Source: Lachnospiraceae bacterium (GTDB lineage: Bacteria; Bacillota; Clostridia; Lachnospirales; Lachnospiraceae). From it: a stretch of 19,306 nt of DNA. This document shows positions 1-8,369 of this stretch, one piece after another. The stretch lies in contig VSNO01000085.1 of assembly GCA_009774375.1 (NCBI GenBank), positions 1 to 19,306 on the forward strand, written 5' to 3'. A program made the translations under genes and the position numbers. The notes below the pieces were generated by a model. The model was not told the origin of the DNA. It searched no databases and saw only the letters and a list, made by a program, of their open reading frames with translations. Position 1 is the first letter of the stretch; each line of letters starts with the position of its first letter.

Positions 1-279
1 ATTTTCAAGGAAGTCTGTAATGGTGTTGACCGATCGGCATCCGATATCGCTACGATCCTCACGAACTCGCGACATCTGGAGGACGTGCGGACGGACACCG
101 TCGCGGTCGTGCAGAACTCTGCCGCTCTCTCCGAAGCAAATTCGGCCAGCATCGAGGAGATCATGGCCTCGATCGAAAACGTATACCGAGAGCTGGGAGA
201 CATCTCCGAGAAGACAAAGATCCTGAATGGCTATTCCAGGGAAATGACAGCAAGCGTTGACGTTTTTCATACCTCTTAG
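1..279 (+). CDS. Methyl-accepting chemotaxis protein, C-terminal end (partial)
   Basis: The frame is open from the first base and ends at TAG 277-279, giving the last 92 residues of a longer protein whose start lies outside the window. The residues are helical and polar, with the SASIEEIMASIENV pattern typical of the cytoplasmic signalling hairpin of methyl-accepting chemotaxis proteins, where alternating Ala/Ser/Glu runs carry methylation sites. Such proteins sense ligands or redox state and control the CheA kinase, usually at the inner face of the membrane. Only the descending arm of the coiled coil is visible, so the sensor type cannot be named. It ends 34 bases before a terminator shared with the convergent glnN gene. 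Confidence in the family is fairly high; ligand unknown. Confidence 0.75.
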   Translation: MFKEVCNGVDRSASDIATILTNSRHLEDVRTDTVAVVQNSAALSEANSASIEEIMASIENVYRELGDISEKTKILNGYSREMTASVDVFHTS

Positions 280-312
280 GAGCTGTAGATCATACGGATC
301 CTTACACTCACT

Positions 313-361
313 AAAAAACTGCCGGACAGCAGACATGTACGTCGCCGTCCGGCAGTTTTTA
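313..361. terminator. Bidirectional intrinsic terminator between chemotaxis gene and glnN
   Basis: A perfect 14-bp inverted repeat (314-327 with 347-360) encloses a 19-base loop. The core of each arm is CTGCCGGAC/GTCCGGCAG, flanked by A5 on one side and T5 on the other. RNA made from either strand therefore forms a GC-rich stem followed by U residues. It sits between two convergent stop codons (279 and 372) and should terminate both genes. Confidence 0.9.
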
Positions 362-371
362 TTGTGCCGCT

Positions 372-2483
372 CTATACCTCAAACATCAGATCGCCATATG
401 TAGGGATCGGCCAGATCGTGCTGTCCACGATCATCTCAAGCTGGTCGATCGGTGCGCGCAGCGCGTCCATCGCCACCTTGACGGTATCTTTATAATAGAA
501 TGCCAGCTCCTTCGCATCCGAGATCCTGGAAGCGCCCGCCTCCACCGCTTTCAGCGTGTTGAGCGCCCTCTTAGCCTCCGCCAGCAGTCCGTCCACCTCG
601 TTCAGCATTTCCACCTGCGCTGCAGCCGTAGCTCCCGCCTCCTTGATCGCGATCACAGAATTAGCCAGGTCGCCCGCGTAGGATGCCACCGCCGGAATGA
701 TGTCCTTTCCAGCCATATCGATCATCGTGAGCGCCTCGATATTGATCGTCTTGGCATATGTCTCATAGATGATCTCCTCGCGCGACTCGAGCTCCACCCT
801 AGTGAAGATCCCGAACTTCTCAAACAGCGCCACCGCCTTGTCTGTCGTGAGTGTCGAAGCAGCCTCGATCATGGACTTAATGTTCGGCAGGCCGCGTCTT
901 TCCGCCTCAGCGACCCACTCCTCTGAATAACCGTCCCCGTTAAAGATGATCCTCTGGTGCTTTGTCATGTACTCCTTGATGATATCGTGCACCTCCAGGT
1001 CAAAGTCCTCCGCCTTCTCAAGCCGGTCAGCCGCCTCGCAGAACGCCTCCGCGACGATCGCGTTCAGCGTGGTGTTCGGACTCGCGATCGAGTCCGCCGA
1101 ACCAACCATGCGGAACTCAAACTTATTTCCCGTAAATGCAAACGGAGAAGTCCTGTTTCTGTCCGTCGCATCCTTCTCGAAATCAGGAAGCGTGGAAACA
1201 CCTGTCTCGAGCTTTCCGCCCTGCTTTACCTTCGCCGCATCGCCGGTCTCCACCAGCTGCCGCACAACATCCTCGAGCTGGTCGCCCAGGAAAACGGAGA
1301 TGATCGCCGGGGGCGCCTCGTTCGCGCCGAGCCTGTGGTCATTTCCCACATCAGACGCCGACTGGCGCAGCAGATCCCCATGTCTGTCCACTGCTCTCAA
1401 TATACATGCCAGCACCAGCAGGAACTGGATGTTCTTGTTCGGCGTGTCGCCCGGATCGAGCAGGTTCTCGCCGTTGTCTGTCGTGATGGACCAGTTGTCG
1501 TGCTTGCCTGAACCGTTGACGCCCGCATAGGGCTTCTCATGAAGCAGGCATCTCAGATCATGCTTGTATGCGACGCGCTTCATCGCCTCCATCACCAGCT
1601 GATTGTGATCCACCGCGATATTCGCCGTCTCATAGATCGGCGCCAGCTCATGCTGCGCAGGCGCAACCTCATTGTGCTGCGTCTTTGCCGTGACACCCAG
1701 CTTCCAGAGCTCCTCGTTCAGATCCTTCATGTACGCGCCGACGCGCTCCTTGATGACGCCAAAGTAGTGATCCTCCATCTCCTGTCCCTTGGGCGCCGGT
1801 GCGCCAAAAAGAGTCCGCCCTGCAAACATCAGGTCTTTTCTCTGCAGGTAGAGATCCTTGTCTACGAGGAAATATTCCTGCTCCGGACCCACACAGGCTG
1901 TGACCTTGGTAGCCTCTTTGTTTCCAAACAGTTTTACGATGCGCAGCGCCTGTTCGCTCAGCGCCTCCATGGAACGCAGCAGCGGCGTCTTCTTGTCAAG
2001 CGCCTCGCCTGTGTAGGAGCAGAACGCTGTCGGGATGCAGAGGATCACGCCGCAGCCGGACTCCTTCAGAAATGCCGGCGAAGTGATGTCCCACGCCGTA
2101 TACCCTCTCGCCTCGAATGTCGCGCGGAGTCCGCCTGAGGGAAATGAGGAAGCATCCGGCTCACCCTTGATCAGCTCTTTTCCGGAGAACTCCATCAGCA
2201 TCTTCCCTTCCGCGTCCGGGTGTGACACAAAGGAATCATGCTTCTCAGCCGTGATGCCTGTGAGCGGCTGGAACCAGTGTGTGAAGTGTGTTGCACCGTT
2301 CTCTACGGCCCAGTCCTTCATCGCCTTGGCCACGACATCCGCAGTCGCCATGGAGAGCTCCCCGCCGTGATCCATGACCCGCTTCACTTCCAGAAATACC
2401 TTTCTGGTGAGCCGCTCCTTCATCTTCTCGATCGTAAAGACCTTCTCCCCAAAGATTTTTTCCACATTTAATGCTTCGCTCAT
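372..2483 (-). CDS. glnN: Glutamine synthetase type III
   Basis: This enzyme makes glutamine from glutamate, ammonia and ATP in the cytoplasm, the main entry point for ammonium. The 703-residue length fits type III glutamine synthetase (about 700) and not type I (about 450). Visible catalytic motifs are GPEQEYFL near residue 199, HNEVAPAQHE near 270 and EKPYAGVNGSGKHDNWS near 316, which carry the metal, glutamate and ATP ligands. The ATG at 2483 is chosen because GAGGAG lies six bases upstream; a TTG eight codons earlier at 2507 has no comparable site. The gene stands alone, with its own candidate promoter, a hairpin-plus-T7 leader element and a shared downstream terminator. Nitrogen-dependent control through the leader is an inference. 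Confidence 0.97.
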   Translation of the reverse strand: MSEALNVEKIFGEKVFTIEKMKERLTRKVFLEVKRVMDHGGELSMATADVVAKAMKDWAVENGATHFTHWFQPLTGITAEKHDSFVSHPDAEGKMLMEFSGKELIKGEPDASSFPSGGLRATFEARGYTAWDITSPAFLKESGCGVILCIPTAFCSYTGEALDKKTPLLRSMEALSEQALRIVKLFGNKEATKVTACVGPEQEYFLVDKDLYLQRKDLMFAGRTLFGAPAPKGQEMEDHYFGVIKERVGAYMKDLNEELWKLGVTAKTQHNEVAPAQHELAPIYETANIAVDHNQLVMEAMKRVAYKHDLRCLLHEKPYAGVNGSGKHDNWSITTDNGENLLDPGDTPNKNIQFLLVLACILRAVDRHGDLLRQSASDVGNDHRLGANEAPPAIISVFLGDQLEDVVRQLVETGDAAKVKQGGKLETGVSTLPDFEKDATDRNRTSPFAFTGNKFEFRMVGSADSIASPNTTLNAIVAEAFCEAADRLEKAEDFDLEVHDIIKEYMTKHQRIIFNGDGYSEEWVAEAERRGLPNIKSMIEAASTLTTDKAVALFEKFGIFTRVELESREEIIYETYAKTINIEALTMIDMAGKDIIPAVASYAGDLANSVIAIKEAGATAAAQVEMLNEVDGLLAEAKRALNTLKAVEAGASRISDAKELAFYYKDTVKVAMDALRAPIDQLEMIVDSTIWPIPTYGDLMFEV

Positions 2484-2573
2484 ATTGATCTCCTCGCTTT
2501 CTATCAACCATATTCCAATGACATCTTGCTCTATCAGTGTCCTTTTTGTGCGTTATAGTGTTCAAAAACCTAC

Positions 2574-2613
2574 AAAAAAAGTTCCAAAAAAAGAGATTCT
2601 TCTTTTTTGGAAC
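2574..2613 (-). promoter_or_regulatory. Terminator-like hairpin with T7 run in the glnN leader (possible attenuator)
   Basis: On the minus strand the arms GTTCCAAAAAA and TTTTTTGGAAC (2603-2613 with 2581-2591) form an 11-bp stem, extendable by two pairs across a one-base bulge. The loop is about six bases. It is followed at once by seven T residues (2580-2574). The element lies about 90 bases before the glnN start and downstream of the candidate promoter at 2703-2731, so it would interrupt the leader. The stem is AT-rich, so strength is uncertain. It could instead be a second terminator for the operon upstream. Confidence 0.5.
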
Positions 2614-2626
2614 ACCTTCGTCCTCG

Positions 2627-2638
2627 ATATCATGATAT
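2627..2638. repeat. 12-bp perfect palindrome in glnN leader
   Basis: ATATCATGATAT reads the same on both strands. It lies just upstream of the leader hairpin and could be a protein-binding operator or chance in an AT-rich stretch. No known regulator site is recognised. Confidence 0.3.
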
Positions 2639-2702
2639 ACAGTTTTGAATCCTTACCTTTTCACATCTCATATGTCCGTGCCTGATTCCTTTTGCTTTTT
2701 AT

Positions 2703-2731
2703 ACAATAATATATTCTCTGAAAAAAATCAA
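2703..2731 (-). promoter_or_regulatory. Candidate sigma-A promoter for glnN
   Basis: On the minus strand TTGATT (2731-2726) is followed after 17 bases by TATTGT (2708-2703). These match the sigma-A consensus at four of six bases each, with ideal spacing. The predicted transcript starts near 2695 and would have a leader of about 210 bases. The -35 box overlaps the T run of the preceding operon's terminator. A weaker TATAAC box nearer the gene (in the 2550-2560 area) lacks a good -35. Confidence 0.45.
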
Positions 2732-2790
2732 GACTTTCCTGTAAAAAACTGCCTTTTCTGCGTTTTGCATAGAACCTTTTTTCAGGAAAG
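2721..2790 (-). terminator. Probable terminator of the cys-trmR-trhP operon
   Basis: The arms 2777-2790 and 2734-2748 give on the minus strand CTTTCCTGAAAAAA pairing with TTTTTTACAGGAAAG, 14 pairs with one bulged A. The loop is about 28 bases and seven T residues follow at 2727-2721. It begins 25 bases after the trhP stop. A smaller competing hairpin, TCAGG-CTTT-CCTGA, uses the same left arm. The long loop and AT content make efficiency uncertain. Confidence 0.5.
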
Positions 2791-2814
2791 CCTGATTTTC
2801 GTTATTTTATACCA

Positions 2815-4059
2815 CTATCTTGCAGCCTCCACGCGCATGATATCATACGGCTCCGGCCTGTCCGCAAGCTCCACATACAATATCTGTCTCGCATGCGGGC
2901 AGCTCTCCACTGCCTCGCCCTCCTCGTTGTGCATGGAAAGCACTTTTGTGCAGATATTGCGCCCATCCGGCTTCATGATCTCGACCGTGTCGCCCACACA
3001 GAACTTGTTCTTCTGCTCAAACCGCGCATAGCCGCGCCCGTCCACCGACTCTACGATCCCGAGATACACATACTCGCTGATATAGGTGCTCTCGTCATAG
3101 ATCTGCGTGCGCCCGTCCGGCTTTCCAAAATAGAACCCGGTCGAAAACTGGCGGTAGGTGCACTTTGCGATCTCCGCCCTGTACCAGTCCATGTTTTCGC
3201 GGTATCTTTCCTCCGATTCAAAATAGTCATCGATCGCCTTTCTGTACGTGCGCGCCACGCATGCCACATACAGCGCCGTCTTCATGCGCCCCTCGATCTT
3301 CATGCTGTCGATCCCCGCCGCCACAAGCTCGGGAATATACTCGATCATACACAGATCCCTGGAGTTAAAGAGAAAGGTTCCTCTCTCGTTCTCATACACG
3401 GGAAGATACTCGCCCGGGCGCGACTCCTCGACCACCGCGTACTTCCAGCGGCACGGGTGCGTGCATGCTCCCTGGTTCGCATCCCTGCCGGTGAAATAGT
3501 TGGACAGCAGGCACCTGCCGGAATAGGAGATACACATCGCCCCGTGGACAAAGCTCTCGATCTCCATCTCCTCCGGTATGTTGTCGCGGATCTGCCGGAT
3601 CTCTGCCAGCGAGAGCTCTCTTGCCGACACGACACGCCTTGCCCCCTGCTGCCACCAGAACCGGTACGTCTGGTAATTCGTATTGTTCGCCTGCGTGGAA
3701 ATGTGAACCTCGATCCCGGGGCACACCTCCCGCGCGATCATGAACATGCCGGGATCCGATATGATCAGCGCATCCGGTCCGATCTCCTTTAATTCCTCAA
3801 AATACACCCGCGCACCGTCAAGATCGTCATTGTGCGCAAGGATATTCGCCGTCACATACACCTTCACACCGCGCGCATGCGCAAACCGGATCCCCTCCGC
3901 CATCTCCTGACTGGAAAAATTCTTTGCCCTGGCGCGCAGCCCAAACGCCTCTCCTCCGATATATACGGCATCCGCGCCAAACAGGACCGCTGTCTTTAGC
4001 ACTTCCAGACTGCTCGCCGGAACGAGGAGCTCCGGTCTGCCTGGTCTCTTATTGTCCAT
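2815..4059 (-). CDS. trhP: U32-family peptidase-like protein, probable tRNA U34 hydroxylation protein TrhP
   Basis: This is a 414-residue member of the U32 (collagenase-like) family. It shows the family core at residues 168-203, including SFVHGAMCISYSGRC and later C199 and C203. Cys176, Cys183, Cys199 and Cys203 are well placed for an iron-sulfur cluster, as in related U32 proteins. In Escherichia coli and Bacillus subtilis, relatives (YegQ; YrrN/YrrO) are needed for prephenate-dependent hydroxylation of uridine 34 in certain tRNAs. The gene directly upstream is the matching methyltransferase, which supports this role over proteolysis. Start ATG 4059 has GGAGG six bases upstream and replaces a TTG at 4077. 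It is the last gene of the operon. Another U32 function, such as rRNA modification, is possible. Confidence 0.8.
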   Translation of the reverse strand: MDNKRPGRPELLVPASSLEVLKTAVLFGADAVYIGGEAFGLRARAKNFSSQEMAEGIRFAHARGVKVYVTANILAHNDDLDGARVYFEELKEIGPDALIISDPGMFMIAREVCPGIEVHISTQANNTNYQTYRFWWQQGARRVVSARELSLAEIRQIRDNIPEEMEIESFVHGAMCISYSGRCLLSNYFTGRDANQGACTHPCRWKYAVVEESRPGEYLPVYENERGTFLFNSRDLCMIEYIPELVAAGIDSMKIEGRMKTALYVACVARTYRKAIDDYFESEERYRENMDWYRAEIAKCTYRQFSTGFYFGKPDGRTQIYDESTYISEYVYLGIVESVDGRGYARFEQKNKFCVGDTVEIMKPDGRNICTKVLSMHNEEGEAVESCPHARQILYVELADRPEPYDIMRVEAAR

Positions 4060-4098
4060 CCTGATCCTCCATAACAATTGAATAATCTTCCGCGATAT

Positions 4099-4746
4099 TT
4101 ATCTTCGTTTCGCAGACAGTGCCACCCCGTCCGCGACCGGCAGTATCGTCGTCTCCAGTTCCTCACAGTGCGTCAGCTGGTACAGATATTCCCGCATCCG
4201 GTTATGGATCGTCCGGTTTCTGCGGATCACAGCGTATTTCGACTCGATCAGCTCACCCTCCTGCAGCACGTTATCCGACACCAGCAGACCTGCCGGCGCC
4301 AGCAGCCTCAATATATCCGGCAGAAAATGAATGTACTGACCCTTTGCCGCATCCATAAAAATAAAATCGTACGCGCCGTCATCTCTTAACGAGGGCAGAA
4401 TCTCTGCTGCATCCCCCTCCAAAAGCGTGATGCAGTCCGATTTCCCTGCCCTCTCAAAATTTTCCCTCGCGGCCGGTATCCGTTTCTCATACTTCTCGAT
4501 CGTCGTGATCTGACAGCCCTGCGGCGCATACTCGCTCATCAAAAGCGCGGAGAAGCCAACGGCCGTCCCGACCTCCAGGATCCGCACCGGCCTCCCCCAC
4601 GTGACCAGCAGCCGCAGGAGGCTCTGCATCTGCGGCCGGATGACCGGCACATTATTTTCTCTGGAATATTGCTCCAGTTCATTTAAATAAGCTGGTTTTT
4701 CCCTGTCAAAGGCATGCAGGAATGTCAGCATCCTCTCATCTGTCAT
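4099..4746 (-). CDS. trmR: SAM-dependent O-methyltransferase, probable tRNA 5-hydroxyuridine methyltransferase TrmR
   Basis: This 215-residue protein has the class I methyltransferase fold of the YrrM/caffeoyl-CoA methyltransferase type. The SAM-binding motif ILEVGTAVGFS is at residues 56-66, the acidic loop TIEKYEKR follows, and the metal-binding residues are Asp132 (FMDAAKGQY) and Asp158-Asn159. In B. subtilis YrrM (TrmR) methylates 5-hydroxyuridine at position 34 to 5-methoxyuridine, aiding wobble decoding. Adjacency to the U32 gene 39 bases downstream repeats the yrrM-yrrO neighbourhood. The open frame extends upstream into cysA; the ATG at 4746 is preferred because GGGAG sits eight bases before it. 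ATG 4761 (five codons earlier) has only a poorly spaced site. Small-molecule methylation cannot be excluded. Confidence 0.82.
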   Translation of the reverse strand: MTDERMLTFLHAFDREKPAYLNELEQYSRENNVPVIRPQMQSLLRLLVTWGRPVRILEVGTAVGFSALLMSEYAPQGCQITTIEKYEKRIPAARENFERAGKSDCITLLEGDAAEILPSLRDDGAYDFIFMDAAKGQYIHFLPDILRLLAPAGLLVSDNVLQEGELIESKYAVIRRNRTIHNRMREYLYQLTHCEELETTILPVADGVALSAKRR

Positions 4747-4768
4747 CTTTTCTGCTCCCATGTTCTGA

Positions 4769-5521
4769 TCACCATTCCTCACAGCTCCTGGCGGCCGCCA
4801 ATGCCTCGTACCGCGCCGCATCGATAAAATCCGCCACGAATTCCGTCTGCGGGTGCAGGCATATTTCGTCCGGCGTCCCGATCTGCTCGACCCTGCCCAG
4901 GTTCGTGATGATGATGGCATCGGCGACCTCCATCGCCTCCTCCTGATCGTGCGTCACAAAGATGCTCGTGATACCCACCCGCCTGATCATCTCCTTTAAC
5001 CATGTCCTGAGTTCCCTGCGCACCTTCGCATCGATCGCCGCAAACGGTTCGTCCAGCAGCAAAAGATGCGGATTCGGCGCGAGTGCCCGCGCAAACGCCA
5101 CGCGCTGGCGCTGTCCGCCGGACAGCTGGTGCGGATACCGCTTCCCGAGATCCTGCATGGAGACCAGCTCCAGCAGTTCATCCACCCTGCCTCTGATCTC
5201 CTTTTTACTCTTCTTCTGTACTTCCAGTCCGAACGCGATATTGTCCGCCACAGTCATATAGCGGAACAGTGCATAGTTCTGGAACACAAAGCCGATACCC
5301 CTCCTGCTTCCCGGAAGGTCATTGACACGCCTCCCGTCGATCATGATATCGCCGGAATCCGGTCTGTCCAGTCCCGCTATCATTCGCAGAATCGTGGTCT
5401 TTCCGCTCCCGCTCGGTCCGAGCAGCGCCGCAAGCTGTCCCTTTTCCACACCGAAGCTCACATCACTCGATGCATGAAAACCGTCAAATGTCTTGTAAAT
5501 GTGTTCCATCTGTACATACAT
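4769..5521 (-). CDS. cysA: Sulfate/thiosulfate ABC transporter ATP-binding protein CysA
   Basis: A 250-residue ABC ATPase that would power sulfate or thiosulfate import with CysT and CysW. All nucleotide-binding motifs are present: Walker A GPSGSGKT (35-42), Q-loop Gln81, signature LSGGQRQR (133-140), Walker B LLLLDEPF with Glu158, and switch His191. It is shorter than classical CysA proteins of about 350 residues and lacks the C-terminal regulatory domain, as several Gram-positive import ATPases do. The start is ATG 5521, 19 bases after the cysW stop, with a weak purine-rich site. Context next to cysW fixes the substrate class; without it, molybdate or other oxyanion ATPases would look similar. 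Confidence 0.9.
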   Translation of the reverse strand: MYVQMEHIYKTFDGFHASSDVSFGVEKGQLAALLGPSGSGKTTILRMIAGLDRPDSGDIMIDGRRVNDLPGSRRGIGFVFQNYALFRYMTVADNIAFGLEVQKKSKKEIRGRVDELLELVSMQDLGKRYPHQLSGGQRQRVAFARALAPNPHLLLLDEPFAAIDAKVRRELRTWLKEMIRRVGITSIFVTHDQEEAMEVADAIIITNLGRVEQIGTPDEICLHPQTEFVADFIDAARYEALAAARSCEEW

Positions 5522-5540
5522 GGTATCTTTCCCGCTCCCC

Positions 5541-6428
5541 TTATTCTTTTCTCCACTCCACGATATTCCTCGCGATCAGGATCAGCACCGCAAGCACTAC
5601 CAGGATTGATGACACCGCAAACGCCGCTGTCGTGTTGAATTCATTATACAGGATCTCCACATGAAGCGGAAGCGTGTTTGTCTTTCCCCGCAGATGTCCG
5701 GAGATCACGGATACCGCGCCAAATTCCCCCAGCGCACGCGCCGCGCACAGGATCACGCCGTAGAGCAGCGCCCACTTGATATGGGGAAACGTGATCCTGC
5801 GGAAAATGGTAAACCCGCCCGCCCCCATCAGCGCCGCCGCTTCCTCCTCATCCTTTCCCTGCGCATTCAGTACCGGAAACAGCTCGCGGAACACAAACGG
5901 AAATGTGACAAAAATCGTGGCGAGCACCACGCCCGGGACGGCAAACACGATCCTGATGCCGTGAGCCTTCAGAAACTCCCCCATCCAGCCGACATTTCCA
6001 AAAGTCAATATGAACACCAGCCCCGCGATGACCGGCGATATCGAAAAAGGAATATCTATGAGCGCGGCAAGGATCTGCCGTCCCCTGAAATAGAACTTCG
6101 ATAACAGGTACGATGCAAAGAGGCCGAATACAGTATTGACTGTCACCGCTGCCACTGCCGCGAACAGCGTGAGCTGCAGGGCCTTGACGGTATATTCGTC
6201 AATCACGGCCTCCCTGTATGCCGCCCAGCCGTCGCGCAGGGCATTTGTGACCACCACGATCAGCGGCAGGACCAGCATCACGAACAAGAACAGCGTACAG
6301 ACGCCGATCAGCACATACTTGATGCACCGTCCTTCATTTTCCCTGTGCGGCTCCCTGACCTTCTGTATGGAAGATATGCCATCTCCTATGATATCCTCCT
6401 GATATGTCCGCGGCGCTTTCTTCTTCAT
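5541..6428 (-). CDS. cysW: Sulfate ABC transporter permease CysW
   Basis: A 295-residue inner-membrane permease with about six hydrophobic segments after a polar N-terminal extension of about 35 residues. The cytoplasmic EAA loop (EEEAAALMGAG, then the ALGEFGAVSVISG region) contacts the ATPase. The tail, including TNTLPLHVEILYNEF, is characteristic of CysW rather than CysT. ATG 6428 has a GGGGGG-rich site eight bases upstream; the preceding codon GTG 6431 could also initiate. It starts 24 bases after cysNC, separated from its partner permease gene cysT by the sulfate activation genes, an unusual order. Confidence 0.92.
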   Translation of the reverse strand: MKKKAPRTYQEDIIGDGISSIQKVREPHRENEGRCIKYVLIGVCTLFLFVMLVLPLIVVVTNALRDGWAAYREAVIDEYTVKALQLTLFAAVAAVTVNTVFGLFASYLLSKFYFRGRQILAALIDIPFSISPVIAGLVFILTFGNVGWMGEFLKAHGIRIVFAVPGVVLATIFVTFPFVFRELFPVLNAQGKDEEEAAALMGAGGFTIFRRITFPHIKWALLYGVILCAARALGEFGAVSVISGHLRGKTNTLPLHVEILYNEFNTTAAFAVSSILVVLAVLILIARNIVEWRKE

Positions 6429-6452
6429 CACATTTTCCCCCCGATCCTGTCT

Positions 6453-8303
6453 TCACAGGTACTTTCTGATCTCCTTCAGCACACGGTCTGATGCCTCCTC
6501 CAGTGTATACTGGCTCGTGTCGATCTCCACTTCCGCATGTGCTGGCGGCTCATACGGACTCGAGATCCCTGTGAAATTCGGGATCTGCCCGTTCCTCGCC
6601 TTCCTGTACAAGCCTTTCACATCGCGCCTCTCACATTCCTCCAGCGGCGTGCTCACATAGATCTCTATAAAATTTGTGCTGCCGATGATCTCCCGCGCCC
6701 GCGCCCTGTCACTCTCATACGGAGAGATAAAGGACGCAAGCACGATCAGCCCAGCGTCATTCATCAGCTTTGCCACCTCCGCAACCCTGCGGATGTTCTC
6801 GATCCTGTCTTTCTCCTCAAAGCCGAGATTCTGGTTCAGCCCCATGCGCACATTATCACCGTCCAAGAGCATCGTATATCTTCCCTGGATGCTCAGCGCC
6901 TTCTCGATCTCATTTGCAAGCACTGACTTTCCCGCGCCGGAAAGCCCTGTAAACCACAAGGTCGCAGGCTTCTGCCCCATTTTCGCGGCACGCGTCTTGC
7001 GTGTGATGTCCAGCTTCTGCCACGTCAGGTTGTCAGCCCTCCGAAGGGAGTGCTCTATGACCCCGCACGCCGAGGTCATGTTCGTGATGCGGTCGGTCAA
7101 TATGAAACAGCCAAGTCCCTTATGCCCTGCAAACGTGTCGTATACCGCATCCTCCGCCATGGCAATGTCGCAGACAGCGATCTCATTTTTGTACAGCTGT
7201 GCCGCTGCCAGATGCTCCCCCGAATGGATGTCAACCTTGTATTTAACTGCCATCACAGTCGCGGGCAGCATCTTTGTCCCGATCTTGATCAGGAAGTTTT
7301 TCCCCTGGACCAGTTCCATATCATCCATCCAGAGGATCGATGCCGTAAACATCCTGCTCACCTTCAGCTGGGTTCCCCTTACAAGGACACATCCGCGGGA
7401 CACGTCCACCTCGCGGTTCAGCTGTATCGTAAGCGGCTGTCCCTTCCCTGCCTCATCCACGCTGCGGTCTGCCAGAAAGATCGACTGCACGCATGCCTTC
7501 TCGCCGCTTGGCAGCACCATGACCTCATCCCCGGCAGAAATGCTTCCCGATAACGCCTGCCCCTGAAACCCGCGGAAATCCGCATTCGGCCTGCACACCC
7601 TCTGCACAGGCATCACAAAACCCTGCTCATCCGTCCCGTCATCCACATCCACGGACTCGAGATACTCCAGCAGTGTCTCCCCGGTATACCACGGCATATG
7701 TTCTGACCGCAGTGTGACATTGTCCCCCTCCGTCGCAGATACCGGAATGATCTCTATATGATACAGTTCCAGATCGATCGCAAGTTTTTTGATCTCTTTT
7801 TCTATCTTCCTGTACTCTTTCTGATCATAGCGGACCAGATCCATCTTGTTGACGGCAAACACGAAATACCGGATTCCCATCAGCGCACAGATCCTGGCAT
7901 GACGCCTTGTCTGCGTCAGGATCCCCTGCGAGGCATCGACAAGGATCACCGCCAGATCCGCAAAGGAAGCCCCGACCGCCATGTTCCTCGTATACTCCTC
8001 GTGGCCGGGCGTGTCTGCCACGATGAAGCTCCTGCGCTCCGTCGTGAAATACCTGTACGCCACGTCGATCGTGATCCCCTGCTCCCGCTCCGCCATGAGC
8101 CCGTCCAGCAAAAGGGAATAGTCGATCTCTCCCTCACGGCTTCCCACACGGCTGTCCAGCTCCAGCGCACGCTCCTGATCCGTGAACAAAAGCTTTGCGT
8201 CATACAGCATATGCCCGATGAGCGTAGACTTTCCGTCGTCCACGCTGCCGCAGGTGATAAATTTCAACAACCCGTTCCTGTTCCCATCTATTTTCCCACA
8301 CAT
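6453..8303 (-). CDS. cysNC: Bifunctional sulfate adenylyltransferase large subunit / adenylylsulfate kinase
   Basis: A 616-residue fusion. The N-terminal part is a translation-factor-like GTPase (CysN) with P-loop GSVDDGKS (19-26), DTPGHEEY (97-104) and NKMD (152-155), followed by beta-barrel domains. With CysD it makes adenylylsulfate (APS) from ATP and sulfate, driven by GTP hydrolysis. From about residue 446 an APS kinase domain (CysC) follows, with P-loop GLSGAGKS (453-460), DGDNVRMGLN and FISPYE, converting APS to PAPS. The same fusion is known from NodQ-type proteins. ATG 8303 has GGAGGG 11 bases upstream, a rather long spacing. PAPS could feed assimilatory reduction or sulfotransferases; neither enzyme is in the window. 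Confidence 0.95.
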   Translation of the reverse strand: MCGKIDGNRNGLLKFITCGSVDDGKSTLIGHMLYDAKLLFTDQERALELDSRVGSREGEIDYSLLLDGLMAEREQGITIDVAYRYFTTERRSFIVADTPGHEEYTRNMAVGASFADLAVILVDASQGILTQTRRHARICALMGIRYFVFAVNKMDLVRYDQKEYRKIEKEIKKLAIDLELYHIEIIPVSATEGDNVTLRSEHMPWYTGETLLEYLESVDVDDGTDEQGFVMPVQRVCRPNADFRGFQGQALSGSISAGDEVMVLPSGEKACVQSIFLADRSVDEAGKGQPLTIQLNREVDVSRGCVLVRGTQLKVSRMFTASILWMDDMELVQGKNFLIKIGTKMLPATVMAVKYKVDIHSGEHLAAAQLYKNEIAVCDIAMAEDAVYDTFAGHKGLGCFILTDRITNMTSACGVIEHSLRRADNLTWQKLDITRKTRAAKMGQKPATLWFTGLSGAGKSVLANEIEKALSIQGRYTMLLDGDNVRMGLNQNLGFEEKDRIENIRRVAEVAKLMNDAGLIVLASFISPYESDRARAREIIGSTNFIEIYVSTPLEECERRDVKGLYRKARNGQIPNFTGISSPYEPPAHAEVEIDTSQYTLEEASDRVLKEIRKYL

Positions 8304-8369
8304 ATCCGAAACATCCCTCCATCTAAAGCTCCTGAACTGCCCCCATTGTCCTTCCTCGTCCCAGCCATA

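Noticed and set aside
946..2138. Several + strand open frames antisense to glnN
   Set aside because: They are shadow frames of a highly conserved gene, with no domain signal or ribosome binding site.
2484..2507. TTG start eight codons upstream for glnN
   Set aside because: GAGGAG lies between the TTG and ATG 2483, at the correct distance for the ATG.
2784..2797. Small hairpin TCAGG-AAAG-CCTGA followed by T4 as a + strand terminator
   Set aside because: There is no + strand gene to terminate and the stem has only five pairs. It overlaps the larger minus-strand hairpin.
4747..4920. N-terminal extension of the trmR frame into cysA
   Set aside because: The extra Arg/Ser-rich residues are the alternate frame of conserved cysA sequence. 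A good ribosome site supports ATG 4746.
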